Source: a virus. Taken from it: a DNA stretch of 60,887 nt. The notes under the pieces are model-generated. The model did no database searches and was not told the DNA's origin. It saw nothing but the letters and a program-made list of their open reading frames with translations. This document shows positions 24,500 to 30,766 of the stretch, in pieces. Position 1 is the stretch's first letter. Each line of letters begins with the position of its first letter. The position numbers and the translations under genes were made by a program. The stretch is from positions 1 to 60,887 of IMG/VR virus record IMGVR_UViG_3300042476_000233; one strand, written 5' to 3'.

Positions 24500-24835
24500 T
24501 AAGGTTCCTGGTACTTGGCCGGGGTGCGAGCAACCGTGGACGCACAAGTGGGTAGCGTAAGTCCTTGATTTGCAAAAACATACACACTACTACTACCACC
24601 TAACCTTTATTTATATATATGTAGTGGTAGGTAAATATTTATGTGTATGTGTGTGACTTCCTTCTGTCCTTCCTTTCCTCCTTTCCCTTTGCTACACTTT
24701 CTGCGCCGAGGGTAGGGTGGTAGTCAACCCCCTTTTCCCTATGCAAATCAACAACTTGCTCTACCCACTTTTGCGTCCACGGTTGCTCGTACCCGGGCCA
24801 TTTCCTGTGAAACTACCACCAAACAAGGGTAAACC
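24500..24835. other. AT-rich non-coding region with nested inverted repeats
   Basis: No gene is supported here. Arms ACATACAC (24578-24585) / GTGTATGT (24643-24650) and CTACCAC (24593-24599) / GTGGTAG (24624-24630) nest around an AT-rich core (24603-24620, TTTATTTATATATAT). An uninterrupted 24-nt pyrimidine tract follows at 24667-24690. This could be a promoter region, a cruciform or a DNA-unwinding element; no clear -35/-10 pair was found. Confidence 0.5.
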
Positions 24836-25486
24836 ATGACCTCTGAGATCGACCTTTCCCCCGTCTTCAAGCGGTGTTTGTACTGCGGCAACGAGTACCC
24901 GATCCGCTTCTTCCGACGTTGGCACATGATGAAGTTCCGCGTGATGCCCACCTGCAGTGGCTGCACACCGGCCAAGACACTCAAGCAGATGACCCCGGCG
25001 GAGCGCAAGCGGGCGCTCGAAACATCCCACCGCACCCACTCGGTTGCGTTCATCAATGAGATGAACCAGCGCGAGAAGGATCACAACTACAACAGCAAGC
25101 TCGCCGACCTGCAGTACACGAGGCATGCCCGCAAGCGGCGGGCGAACTGGCGCTTGGCCATCCTTGAGCAGGCGTACACCGAGGTGCGGTGGGCCAGGGC
25201 TGCGCTTGCTCGGTATGGCAAGGCTGTCGAAGGCAGGCCCGAACGAAAACCCTACATCGAGTTTTTCGAGGAGTACATCAAGGTATTGGAAAGCCTTATT
25301 GAATCCGCTGAAGTACGCGCCAATGAAATGGGCGCCCCATTAAAACCAACCGCCGAGGAGAGTAACCCGATTACTTATATCGACCCGTTGATTTTTAGTT
25401 ATTTGAAGGAGTTGTACAACAAATGCCCGGTAATACCGGGAACACGCGCACCACGCGACCCGTGGATTCTGTATTGGAAGAAGTAA
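24836..25486 (+). CDS. Putative zinc-binding early protein
   Basis: The product is 216 residues. A CLYC pair near residue 14 and a CSGC pair near residue 40 suggest a treble-clef or zinc-ribbon finger, followed by a long basic helix (TRHARKRRANWRLAILEQAY) and a helical C-terminal half. Zinc finger plus basic helix fits a nucleic-acid-binding protein, perhaps a regulator. HNH catalytic residues were looked for and not seen. Ribosome site AAGG is 8 bp upstream. The C-terminal part uses more AT-rich codons than its neighbours. Confidence 0.7.
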   Translation: MTSEIDLSPVFKRCLYCGNEYPIRFFRRWHMMKFRVMPTCSGCTPAKTLKQMTPAERKRALETSHRTHSVAFINEMNQREKDHNYNSKLADLQYTRHARKRRANWRLAILEQAYTEVRWARAALARYGKAVEGRPERKPYIEFFEEYIKVLESLIESAEVRANEMGAPLKPTAEESNPITYIDPLIFSYLKELYNKCPVIPGTRAPRDPWILYWKK

Positions 25487-25490
25487 AACG

Positions 25491-25510
25491 ATTGCGACAA
25501 ATGTCGCAAT
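25491..25510. repeat. Perfect 20-bp palindrome, copy 4
   Basis: ATTGCGACA-AA-TGTCGCAAT with flanking G-C pair, between the stop of the zinc-binding gene and the AAGGAGAAAGCC leader of the next gene. Confidence 0.9.
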
Positions 25511-25533
25511 CACAACCAACGAAGGAGAAAGCC

Positions 25534-25740
25534 ATGACCAAACCTGAAACCAACTACACCTTTTGGATCGAGACAACCACCGGTGAGGAAACCTACTGGG
25601 ACAGGCTGACCAAGCGCCAAGCCGAGGCGATGTACAACGCCACCCAAAAGAGCGTGCCCGTCAACCTCAAGCGTTGGGGGTGGGGCGCAGTCGAGGAGTT
25701 GAAGCTGGGATATCTGCCGCTGACGGGAGAGACAGCATGA
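25534..25740 (+). CDS. Small early protein
   Basis: The product is 68 residues from ATG 25534, directly after the AAGGAGAAAGCC leader; a longer upstream reading would run through the palindrome. It reads MTKPETNYTFWIETTTGEET, then RQAEAMYNATQKSVPVNLKR and WGWGAVEELKLG. It looks like a small alpha-beta domain. It shares an ATGA overlap with the next gene. Function unknown. Confidence 0.7.
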   Translation: MTKPETNYTFWIETTTGEETYWDRLTKRQAEAMYNATQKSVPVNLKRWGWGAVEELKLGYLPLTGETA

Positions 25741-25919
25741 AGGTACGAGACTGGGAGTGCGGGTGTGGCCACGCGTGGACTGCCCCGGTAGTGCTCGCCA
25801 AGCACACGCCCAACCTGTCGGGTGAGGCCACGCAGTGGTGTCCTCGGTGTGGCCAGCGCCCAGTGATGGGCTCGCCTGTGAGAGAAGTTCAACCAACCGA
25901 AGAAGGAGAAAGCAAATGA
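25737..25919 (+). CDS. Small zinc-ribbon protein
   Basis: The product is 60 residues with CGCG (residues about 8-11) and CPRCGQRP (about 35-42), a complete four-cysteine zinc ribbon. It is bracketed by ATGA overlaps with both neighbours, so three genes (25534-26557) are translated as a coupled unit. Possible roles are transcription factor or RNA polymerase modulator; nothing decides. Confidence 0.7.
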   Translation: MKVRDWECGCGHAWTAPVVLAKHTPNLSGEATQWCPRCGQRPVMGSPVREVQPTEEGESK

Positions 25920-26557
25920 AGATCAGTGTGACGAGCAAGCTCGACGGCATCAAGTCGTGGTCGCTTGAGGCGTTGGATACGTGTCCTGGTTCGATTGGTT
26001 CTGATGGCGCGCTTGTCCCCGCCTGCAGCGGGTGCTACGCCACAACGGGGAGATACCTCACACCTTCGGTCAAACAACCAAGACAACATAATCGCGAAGA
26101 CTGGCGCCGTCCCGCGTGGACCACGGACATGGTGGCTGCGCTGCAGGGTGAGCGGTTCTTCCGATGGTTCGACAGCGGCGACATGTACGCGCTGCCGCTG
26201 GCCAAGAAAATCCTGGCGGTGATGCGCCAGACGCCCGACACCAAGCACTGGCTACCCACCCGGATGGCGAAGTTCCCGAAGTTCGAGGCGGTGTTGAGTG
26301 AGATGCGGGCGCTTCCTAACGTGGCCGTTCGTTTCTCTTCCGACTCGGTGTCGGGGGACTTCACCCCTGGCGTGCACGGCAGCACGATAGCGCCGTCGGG
26401 GGTAAAGCCCAAACACACCTTCATCTGCGGCGCCTACAACCGCGAAGGCAAGTGCGACGGGTGCCGCGCCTGTTGGGACAAGTCCATCAACGTCATCACC
26501 TACCCCGCACACGGCAGGAAGATGGCCAAGGTCATTCAGATTTCCGGGTCACGGTGA
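25916..26557 (+). CDS. GP88-family Cys-rich protein
   Basis: The product is 213 residues from the ATG at 25916, which overlaps the previous TGA and follows GAAGGAGAAAGCAA. The motif C23-PGS...PACSGCYA (Cys37, Cys40) followed by TTGRYLTPSV and QHNREDW matches the phage Gene product 88 family as I remember it. A second cluster CDGCRACW is near the C-terminus. The six or more cysteines suggest a metal or Fe-S site. The biochemical activity of the family is not established. The stop codon lies inside a terminator hairpin. Confidence 0.8.
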   Translation: MKISVTSKLDGIKSWSLEALDTCPGSIGSDGALVPACSGCYATTGRYLTPSVKQPRQHNREDWRRPAWTTDMVAALQGERFFRWFDSGDMYALPLAKKILAVMRQTPDTKHWLPTRMAKFPKFEAVLSEMRALPNVAVRFSSDSVSGDFTPGVHGSTIAPSGVKPKHTFICGAYNREGKCDGCRACWDKSINVITYPAHGRKMAKVIQISGSR

Positions 26558-26566
26558 CCCGGTTTT
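26544..26566 (+). terminator. Terminator overlapping the GP88 stop codon
   Basis: CCGGGTC and GACCCGG (26544-26562) form a 7-bp stem with a 5-nt loop, followed by TTTT. The stop codon of the preceding gene is in the hairpin. Confidence 0.75.
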
Positions 26567-26569
26567 GTC

Positions 26570-26589
26570 GGGGCTTCGGCCCCTTGTTT
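26570..26589 (+). terminator. Second hairpin, GGGGC-TTCG-GCCCC
   Basis: A 5-bp stem with a TTCG tetraloop (26570-26583) is followed by TTGTTT. It is in tandem with the previous terminator and upstream of an AGGAGAAACC leader. Confidence 0.75.
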
Positions 26590-26613
26590 AACTGCAACTA
26601 GGAGAAACCAACC

Positions 26614-27135
26614 ATGAACAAGATTCAAGCAGCACAACGCAACGCCACCATCAATGCTCATCAGAGCGCCATGCGGGTCGAGCTTGCTCGCCACCCCGAG
26701 GTCAAGAAGATCCTCGCCATGTTCCCCCCTGCCCTGCGCAAGGAGGTGCGCTTCAGCGTCAGTGACTACAGCGACAGCGCCACCTTCATCCTGCGCCTGA
26801 TCGGCCTGGAGTCCTTCAAGGACAAGCAACTGGTCAAGCTGCTCGCCAAGTTCGCAGGGGATGAGTGGGCGTCGCAGACTTCTGACTATGCCAACAGCGA
26901 CACGCCCAATCGGGACTTCAGCTTCAACCGCGAGATCCCCTGGACGCCCAAGCCGAGCAAGCACACGCGTTGGATTGAGAAGAACTGCGGCGCGTACCAC
27001 ATCCCCACCACCTTCAAGATCAGCGTCATGCTGTTCACCTACGTGAAGAGCGACTCGCCGACCTGCCGCATAGTGGTCGAGGGCTACGAGGAAGAAGTCG
27101 TGCGCAAGGAGATCAAGAAGATCGTCTGCGCCTGA
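26614..27135 (+). CDS. Early protein of unknown function
   Basis: The product is 173 residues: MNKIQAAQRNATINAHQSAM, an amphipathic helical N-terminal half, then PWTPKPSKHTRWIEKNCGAY and a beta-rich C-terminus (FKISVMLFTYVKSDSPTCRI). It is preceded by ACTAGGAGAAACCAACC and isolated by hairpins on both sides, so it is a single-gene cassette. No family recognised. Confidence 0.75.
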   Translation: MNKIQAAQRNATINAHQSAMRVELARHPEVKKILAMFPPALRKEVRFSVSDYSDSATFILRLIGLESFKDKQLVKLLAKFAGDEWASQTSDYANSDTPNRDFSFNREIPWTPKPSKHTRWIEKNCGAYHIPTTFKISVMLFTYVKSDSPTCRIVVEGYEEEVVRKEIKKIVCA

Positions 27136-27141
27136 TGAGTG

Positions 27142-27163
27142 GGGGGCTTCGGCCCCCTTGTTT
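27142..27163 (+). terminator. Rho-independent terminator
   Basis: GGGGGC-TTCG-GCCCCC (27142-27157) is followed by TTGTTT. It is the same hairpin type as at 26570 and 41186. Confidence 0.8.
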
Positions 27164-27179
27164 GGGGACACATGTCCCC
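27164..27179 (+). promoter_or_regulatory. Leader hairpin GGGGAC-N4-GTCCCC, copy 1
   Basis: A 6-bp stem with loop ACAT lies 22 bp before the start codon at 27202. A second copy with a different loop (GCCT) is at 28071-28086. Confidence 0.65.
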
Positions 27180-27201
27180 GTTTGACTAGGAGAAACCAAC
27201 C

Positions 27202-27420
27202 ATGAACCGTTTCATATTGATCGTTGGCGACGCCGCCACCTACGAGGAGGACGGCGAGCACCACGCCGACTTCCAACGTATTGACTTCATCAAGACCTTC
27301 TTCACATTCGAGGAAGCCGAAGCACGTGGTGAATGGGCCATTACGCATGGCCACGACACGTATGCCATCGCGCAGAACTTGTGCAACGTAGTGACCTACA
27401 ACCCCAAGCAAGGAGAGTAA
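27202..27420 (+). CDS. Small early protein
   Basis: The product is 72 residues beginning MNRFILIVGDAATYEEDGEH. The FFTFEEAEARGEWAITHGHD section looks like the helix of a small alpha-beta domain. The leader GACTAGGAGAAACCAACC is identical in its core to that of the 26614 gene. The next gene follows by 2 bp. Function unknown. Confidence 0.7.
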   Translation: MNRFILIVGDAATYEEDGEHHADFQRIDFIKTFFTFEEAEARGEWAITHGHDTYAIAQNLCNVVTYNPKQGE

Positions 27421-27422
27421 CC

Positions 27423-27575
27423 ATGAAAGTGAAAGACCTGATCGAAGCACTGAAGAACCTGCCGCCTGAGTGTGATGTGTACCTGTGGTGGCAAGGCACA
27501 CGCCTGCCCGTGACCGAAGTCGATACTGACTTCGTCGAGGAGCAGTTCATTGACCTGATGATTACGGAGGACTGA
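27423..27575 (+). CDS. Small early protein
   Basis: The product is 50 residues from ATG 27423, preceded by AAGGAG; a longer reading starting at 27333 shadows the previous gene. It reads MKVKDLIEALKNLPPECDVY and LWWQGTRLPVTEVDTD. The KVKDLIEALK-LP-D--V pattern occurs in many small phage proteins of unknown function. Confidence 0.7.
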   Translation: MKVKDLIEALKNLPPECDVYLWWQGTRLPVTEVDTDFVEEQFIDLMITED

Positions 27576-27578
27576 ACC

Positions 27579-27851
27579 ATGAAGCTAGTCAAGCACCCCC
27601 AACCCACCTTCCACTTCCTGCTCACATCCGTGTTCCGGTGGCACACGAGCGAAGACCTGCACGAAGCCATGAAGTACATGGACAAGCAGAAGGAAACCTA
27701 CTGGGTGTGGTACGTGCCGTGTGAGAAGAGCGCGGCGTACGACATCGAGTGGTATCGCCCTCAAGTCGAGGGCAGTTTCGTCCTGGCCCAGGTCGAGTTC
27801 GACAAGCGTGGTCGGGTGGTTAAGCACAAGGAAGAGGAGGCAACAGCGTGA
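27579..27851 (+). CDS. Small early protein
   Basis: The product is 90 residues: MKLVKHPQPTFHFLLTSVFR and WHTSEDLHEAMKYMDKQKET, then a beta-rich tail. It starts 3 bp after the previous stop and its TGA overlaps the GTG of the next gene. Aromatic-rich (YWVWYVP). Function unknown. Confidence 0.7.
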   Translation: MKLVKHPQPTFHFLLTSVFRWHTSEDLHEAMKYMDKQKETYWVWYVPCEKSAAYDIEWYRPQVEGSFVLAQVEFDKRGRVVKHKEEEATA

Positions 27852-28066
27852 AAGACAACCTCGAATACATCCGGCGCAAGCCCAAGACCGACGACGACCA
27901 CCTGCATGCAGCGCACCTGATGCGCACGGGTGGGAGTTTCGCCAAGCACATCGCCGAGGCGTACATGTGCGCAGACCGCAGCAACAAGGAGCGACTCAAG
28001 GCTGCGTTCCCTGACCTGTTCACGCGCTTCTACGACGAGTACTTCCGTAGTACGCACGGCATTTGA
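27848..28066 (+). CDS. Small early protein with GTG start
   Basis: The product is 72 residues, starting with GTG at 27848-27850 that overlaps the previous TGA. It contains HLMRTGGSFAKHIAEAYMCA and RLKAAFPDLFTRFYDEYF. The GGSFAKHIAEAYM--D--N--RL---F---F pattern recurs in phage proteins of unknown function. Followed by two leader hairpins. Confidence 0.7.
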   Translation: MKDNLEYIRRKPKTDDDHLHAAHLMRTGGSFAKHIAEAYMCADRSNKERLKAAFPDLFTRFYDEYFRSTHGI

Positions 28067-28070
28067 GATC

Positions 28071-28086
28071 GGGGACGCCTGTCCCC
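28071..28086 (+). promoter_or_regulatory. Leader hairpin GGGGAC-N4-GTCCCC, copy 2
   Basis: Same 6-bp stem as 27164-27179, with loop GCCT instead of ACAT. Located 64 bp before the next start codon. Confidence 0.65.
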
Positions 28087-28093
28087 ATCCGTG

Positions 28094-28112
28094 GCCACTG
28101 CGGTTCAGTGGC
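28094..28112 (+). promoter_or_regulatory. Leader hairpin with compensatory change, copy 1
   Basis: GCCACTG (28094-28100), loop CGGTT, CAGTGGC (28106-28112), then ACATCAACTAGGAGAAAGC and the ATG at 28135. The related copy at 28785-28803 replaces one A-T pair of the stem with G-C, on both sides. Confidence 0.7.
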
Positions 28113-28134
28113 ACATCAACTAGGAGAAAGCAAC

Positions 28135-28488
28135 ATGAATGAAACCAACAACCCTATCCTCAACGCTATCCTGGCTGCACTCAACGAGCACATCGACGCG
28201 CGGATCAAGGCGGCACTGGAGGCGCAGCCCAAGCCGGAGACGAACGTCACCGTAGACATGGACGCCCTGCGTGAACTGGTCACCCCACTGGTGGGCAGCA
28301 TGGTCGAGGCCAAGATCGAGGAAGCCATCAACGCCCACTGCGAGGAGTACGACCATGACCGCTACGACAACATCGCCAACGAGGTGGACGACCTGCCCGA
28401 CTTCGATGACTTCGTGAGGGGCGATGAGTTGGATAGCAACGTGCGGGACGCAGTGCGCGACCTGTCCTTCGAGGTCAGCGTCAGCTAA
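28135..28488 (+). CDS. Acidic early protein
   Basis: The product is 117 residues from ATG 28135 after ACTAGGAGAAAGCAAC. It has a helical N-terminal half (PILNAILAALNEHIDARIKA), a middle MVEAKIEEAINAHCEEYDHD, and an Asp-rich C-terminal part (DDLPDFDDFVRGDELDSN). The strongly acidic character suggests a DNA mimic or a protein-binding factor, but this is inference. No family recognised. Confidence 0.7.
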   Translation: MNETNNPILNAILAALNEHIDARIKAALEAQPKPETNVTVDMDALRELVTPLVGSMVEAKIEEAINAHCEEYDHDRYDNIANEVDDLPDFDDFVRGDELDSNVRDAVRDLSFEVSVS

Positions 28489-28499
28489 GGAGAAAGCAA

Positions 28500-28715
28500 A
28501 TGACCAACGGAGTAACCAAAGACTTCATCGACTCACTCACTGCGAACGAGCGCACCGACCTGCTTGCGGGACTCACGAACCTGCATCTGAAGCGCACCGC
28601 AAGCGACGCGCTGATGGCGTCGAGCCTGCTCACGCACTACCTCAGGGCGCTAGGCATGAACGAAGAGGCGGAGTACATGGCCAACCTTCAGCACCGCTTG
28701 TTCGACCTGACCTGA
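28500..28715 (+). CDS. Small early protein
   Basis: The product is 71 residues beginning MTNGVTKDFIDSLTANERTD. All helical, with LLAGLTNLHLKRTASDALMA. The leader AAGGAGAAAGCAA is directly upstream and starts at the previous stop codon. Function unknown. Confidence 0.65.
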   Translation: MTNGVTKDFIDSLTANERTDLLAGLTNLHLKRTASDALMASSLLTHYLRALGMNEEAEYMANLQHRLFDLT

Positions 28716-28731
28716 AATTTTTTTCACCCAA

Positions 28732-28755
28732 CCCTTCCCACAACCGTGGGAAGGG
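28732..28755 (+). promoter_or_regulatory. 10-bp stem hairpin
   Basis: CCCTTCCCAC (28732-28741), loop AACC, GTGGGAAGGG (28746-28755). It is not followed by a T-run, so it is not a clear terminator; a 6-bp hairpin follows at 28763-28778. Confidence 0.6.
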
Positions 28756-28784
28756 GTTACACTGTCCACTTCTGGACAACCGTA

Positions 28785-28803
28785 GCCGCTGCGGATCAGC
28801 GGC
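28785..28803 (+). promoter_or_regulatory. Leader hairpin with compensatory change, copy 2
   Basis: GCCGCTG (28785-28791), loop CGGAT, CAGCGGC (28797-28803), then AATCTCAACTAGGAGAAAGC and the ATG at 28827. The layout is the same as copy 1 with one stem pair changed from A-T to G-C. Confidence 0.7.
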
Positions 28804-28826
28804 AATCTCAACTAGGAGAAAGCAAC

Positions 28827-29801
28827 ATGGCTCATCAAATCATGATCAAAAACAACGTCGCTCAATACGCAAGTACGCAGAGGGAATGGCACGGCCTGGG
28901 GCAACTGATGCTGCCCGGTCAGTCCATTGAGAAATGGCAAGAGGAAGCCGGTATGAACTATGAAGTGCAGCGCGGTTATGTTCGCTACGCCACCGAGCGT
29001 GGCCAGTCGGCTGACGCCATGAAGGTAGTGAAGGACAAGGTGGTGCTGTTCCGCAGCGACACCAAGGATGCCCTGGGCGTGGTGTCTGATTCCTACAAGG
29101 TGGTGCAGCCCCGTGAGGTGCTGGAGTTCTTCCGCGACTGGGCCACGGCAGGTGGCATGACGATTGAAAGTGCGGGGGTCTTGTTTGGTGGCAAGCGGTA
29201 CTTCGCCACAGCGAAGATGGCAGCGGGGGTTTGTGTTGACGGGTACTCCGACAGGATCGTGCCCTACGCTCTCCTGTCTACCTCCGCCGATGGCTCCCTG
29301 GCCACCGAGGCACGGTGGACTACCGTCCGGGTTGTGTGCAACAACACCCTGAGCATGGCACGCGAGGGCAAGGCAGCAGTGCGGGTGACGCACCGTAGTG
29401 AGTTCAAGCCTGAAGATGTGCGCGATGTGTTGGAGAACGCCAACGCTGAGTTCCATGCCTTCATGGAGATGAGCCGCCAACTGGCGGGCATCAAGGTCGC
29501 ACGCCCCTTGGCAGAAGACCTGACTATGCACCTCTTCAAGACCGGCACAACCAAGGACGCCGACAAGGTCAAGGAGTCGCGTGGCTTCATTCGCGTGATG
29601 GAGTTGTTCAACGGCGCAGCCAAGGGCGCGATGCTTGAGACAGCGCAGGAAACTGCATGGGGTTGGCTCAACGCGGTCACCGAGTACGCTGACCACCACA
29701 TCCGCGCTCACTCGGATGAGAACCGCACCGCCTCTGCTCTGTGGGGCCAGGGCGACACGCTCAAGAACCGCGCAGTTGAGTTGGCTCTGGCTGCAGCGTG
29801 A
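28827..29801 (+). CDS. DUF932 family protein
   Basis: The product is 324 residues from ATG 28827 after ACTAGGAGAAAGCAAC. The conserved features are REWHGLG near residue 23, DALGVVSDSYKVVQPREVLE and EARWTTVRVVCNNTLSMA, followed by VRVTHRSEFKPEDV. This matches the DUF932 phage/plasmid-like family, which is widespread but without a firm biochemical function; links to recombination or plasmid replication have been suggested for relatives. It is among the best-conserved genes of the module. Confidence 0.85.
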   Translation: MAHQIMIKNNVAQYASTQREWHGLGQLMLPGQSIEKWQEEAGMNYEVQRGYVRYATERGQSADAMKVVKDKVVLFRSDTKDALGVVSDSYKVVQPREVLEFFRDWATAGGMTIESAGVLFGGKRYFATAKMAAGVCVDGYSDRIVPYALLSTSADGSLATEARWTTVRVVCNNTLSMAREGKAAVRVTHRSEFKPEDVRDVLENANAEFHAFMEMSRQLAGIKVARPLAEDLTMHLFKTGTTKDADKVKESRGFIRVMELFNGAAKGAMLETAQETAWGWLNAVTEYADHHIRAHSDENRTASALWGQGDTLKNRAVELALAAA

Positions 29802-29834
29802 AGACCGTCTCTTTCACTATCAACATCTCTTCTT

Positions 29835-29862
29835 CCGAGGGCTTGCGCCCTCGGTTGCTTCT
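29835..29862 (+). terminator. Probable terminator after the DUF932 gene
   Basis: CCGAGGGC (29835-29842), loop TTGC, GCCCTCGG (29847-29854), then TTGCTTCT. A perfect 8-bp stem with a weak T tract. Confidence 0.65.
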
Positions 29863-29902
29863 GTCTAAACTTGGACTTCCCACAACCACAAAGGAGAAAG
29901 CA

Positions 29903-30292
29903 ATGACCGAAACCGTAACAACCCCAACCAAGATTAACAAGGCGGAACTCATCCGCACCCTGCTCAAAGACAAAACCAAATCCAAGAGCGACATCGCCGA
30001 GGAGGTCGGCTGCAAAGTGCAGTACGTCTTCAGCGTGCAGAACCATGACCGGGTGAGGGCCAGGAAAGCCAGGGCCAAGCGCAAGCTGGAGCGTCAGGCA
30101 GAACTGCGCAACGGCGCGCCCAAGCGCAAGTACACCAAGAGCGGAAAGTATGCGAAGCAGGTTCCCGCGCCCACCACGCCGATGGTGGAGCCGGTTGTGA
30201 AGACGCAGTACATCGAGATCGAGGTACCGCAGCCGCACTACAACCTGACATGGCGTCAGCGTTTCACTGCGCTGTTTTTCGGGAGGGTCTGA
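29903..30292 (+). CDS. Basic HTH-like protein
   Basis: The product is 129 residues from ATG 29903 after AAAGGAGAAAGCA; a longer upstream reading crosses the terminator. KAELIRTLLKDKTKSKSDIA followed by EEVGCKVQYVFSVQN resembles a helix-turn-helix. It continues with an Arg/Lys-rich helix (RARKARAKRKLERQAELRN) and a Pro-rich region. It is probably a DNA-binding regulator. Ends 2 bp before the next start. Confidence 0.7.
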   Translation: MTETVTTPTKINKAELIRTLLKDKTKSKSDIAEEVGCKVQYVFSVQNHDRVRARKARAKRKLERQAELRNGAPKRKYTKSGKYAKQVPAPTTPMVEPVVKTQYIEIEVPQPHYNLTWRQRFTALFFGRV

Positions 30293-30294
30293 GC

Positions 30295-30489
30295 ATGAAG
30301 TTCTACGAGATCGAACTCAGGCGCGAGTCCTACATCACCGTTGTCGTCAGCGGCACCTCTGCGGAAGAAGCAGCGGAAAAGCTCCTCAACAACTTGGAGG
30401 AGTACGTCGATGGCGACCCCGATGAAGCCGACTGGGACATCACCGATATCAACGAAGCGGAAAGAACCGAGGAGGACAGAGCAGAATGA
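30295..30489 (+). CDS. Small acidic protein
   Basis: The product is 64 residues: MKFYEIELRRESYITVVVSG, a helix (SAEEAAEKLLNNLEEYVDGD) and an acidic tail ending AERTEEDRAE. The beta-alpha pattern and acidic end are typical of small phage accessory proteins. It shares an ATGA overlap with the next gene. Confidence 0.65.
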   Translation: MKFYEIELRRESYITVVVSGTSAEEAAEKLLNNLEEYVDGDPDEADWDITDINEAERTEEDRAE

Positions 30490-30647
30490 AAACACGCGCA
30501 TTGAAACTGGTACGTGAGTTGTTCGCCGTGGACTATGTGCCGCTGCACACGCAGCGCCACAACCAACGGCAGTGGGTCAAGAGCGTTCGTCAACTGGGTG
30601 ACCGATGGCTACTCGCAAAACCACTCGACCTGCCCAAGAAGCACTAG
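30486..30647 (+). CDS. Small basic protein
   Basis: The product is 53 residues beginning MKTRALKLVRELFAVDYVPL, then HTQRHNQRQWVKSVRQLGDR and a KPLDLPKKH end. It resembles small phage proteins with an R-Y-(A/V)P-x-x-x-x-R--N-R-W--SVR-LGDRWLL pattern seen in other genomes; no function is known. The start overlaps the previous stop. Confidence 0.65.
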   Translation: MKTRALKLVRELFAVDYVPLHTQRHNQRQWVKSVRQLGDRWLLAKPLDLPKKH

Positions 30648-30757
30648 ACCCACCACCCAAGGTCTGGCCCTTCCCAACGTGGAAGGGCCGACCGTACAAG
30701 CAACCAAAACAACAAAAACCCGATCCGGTGGCGGGACTACCACCAGCACTGTTCTAG
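30605..30757 (+). CDS. Possible Pro-rich 50-residue ORF
   Basis: It overlaps the end of the previous gene and reads MATRKTTRPAQEALDPPPKV, then WPFPTWKGRPYKQPKQQK. No good ribosome site is seen, and a 9-bp hairpin (30666-30674 with 30681-30689) lies inside it. It may be a real short gene or just leader DNA of the next gene. Confidence 0.35.
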   Translation: MATRKTTRPAQEALDPPPKVWPFPTWKGRPYKQPKQQKPDPVAGLPPALF

Positions 30758-30766
30758 GAGAAAGCA

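Noticed and set aside
23322-25510. Repeated palindromes considered as a CRISPR array.
   Set aside because: Spacing is 460-1050 bp with genes in between, and no constant-length spacers exist. They are dispersed sites, not an array.
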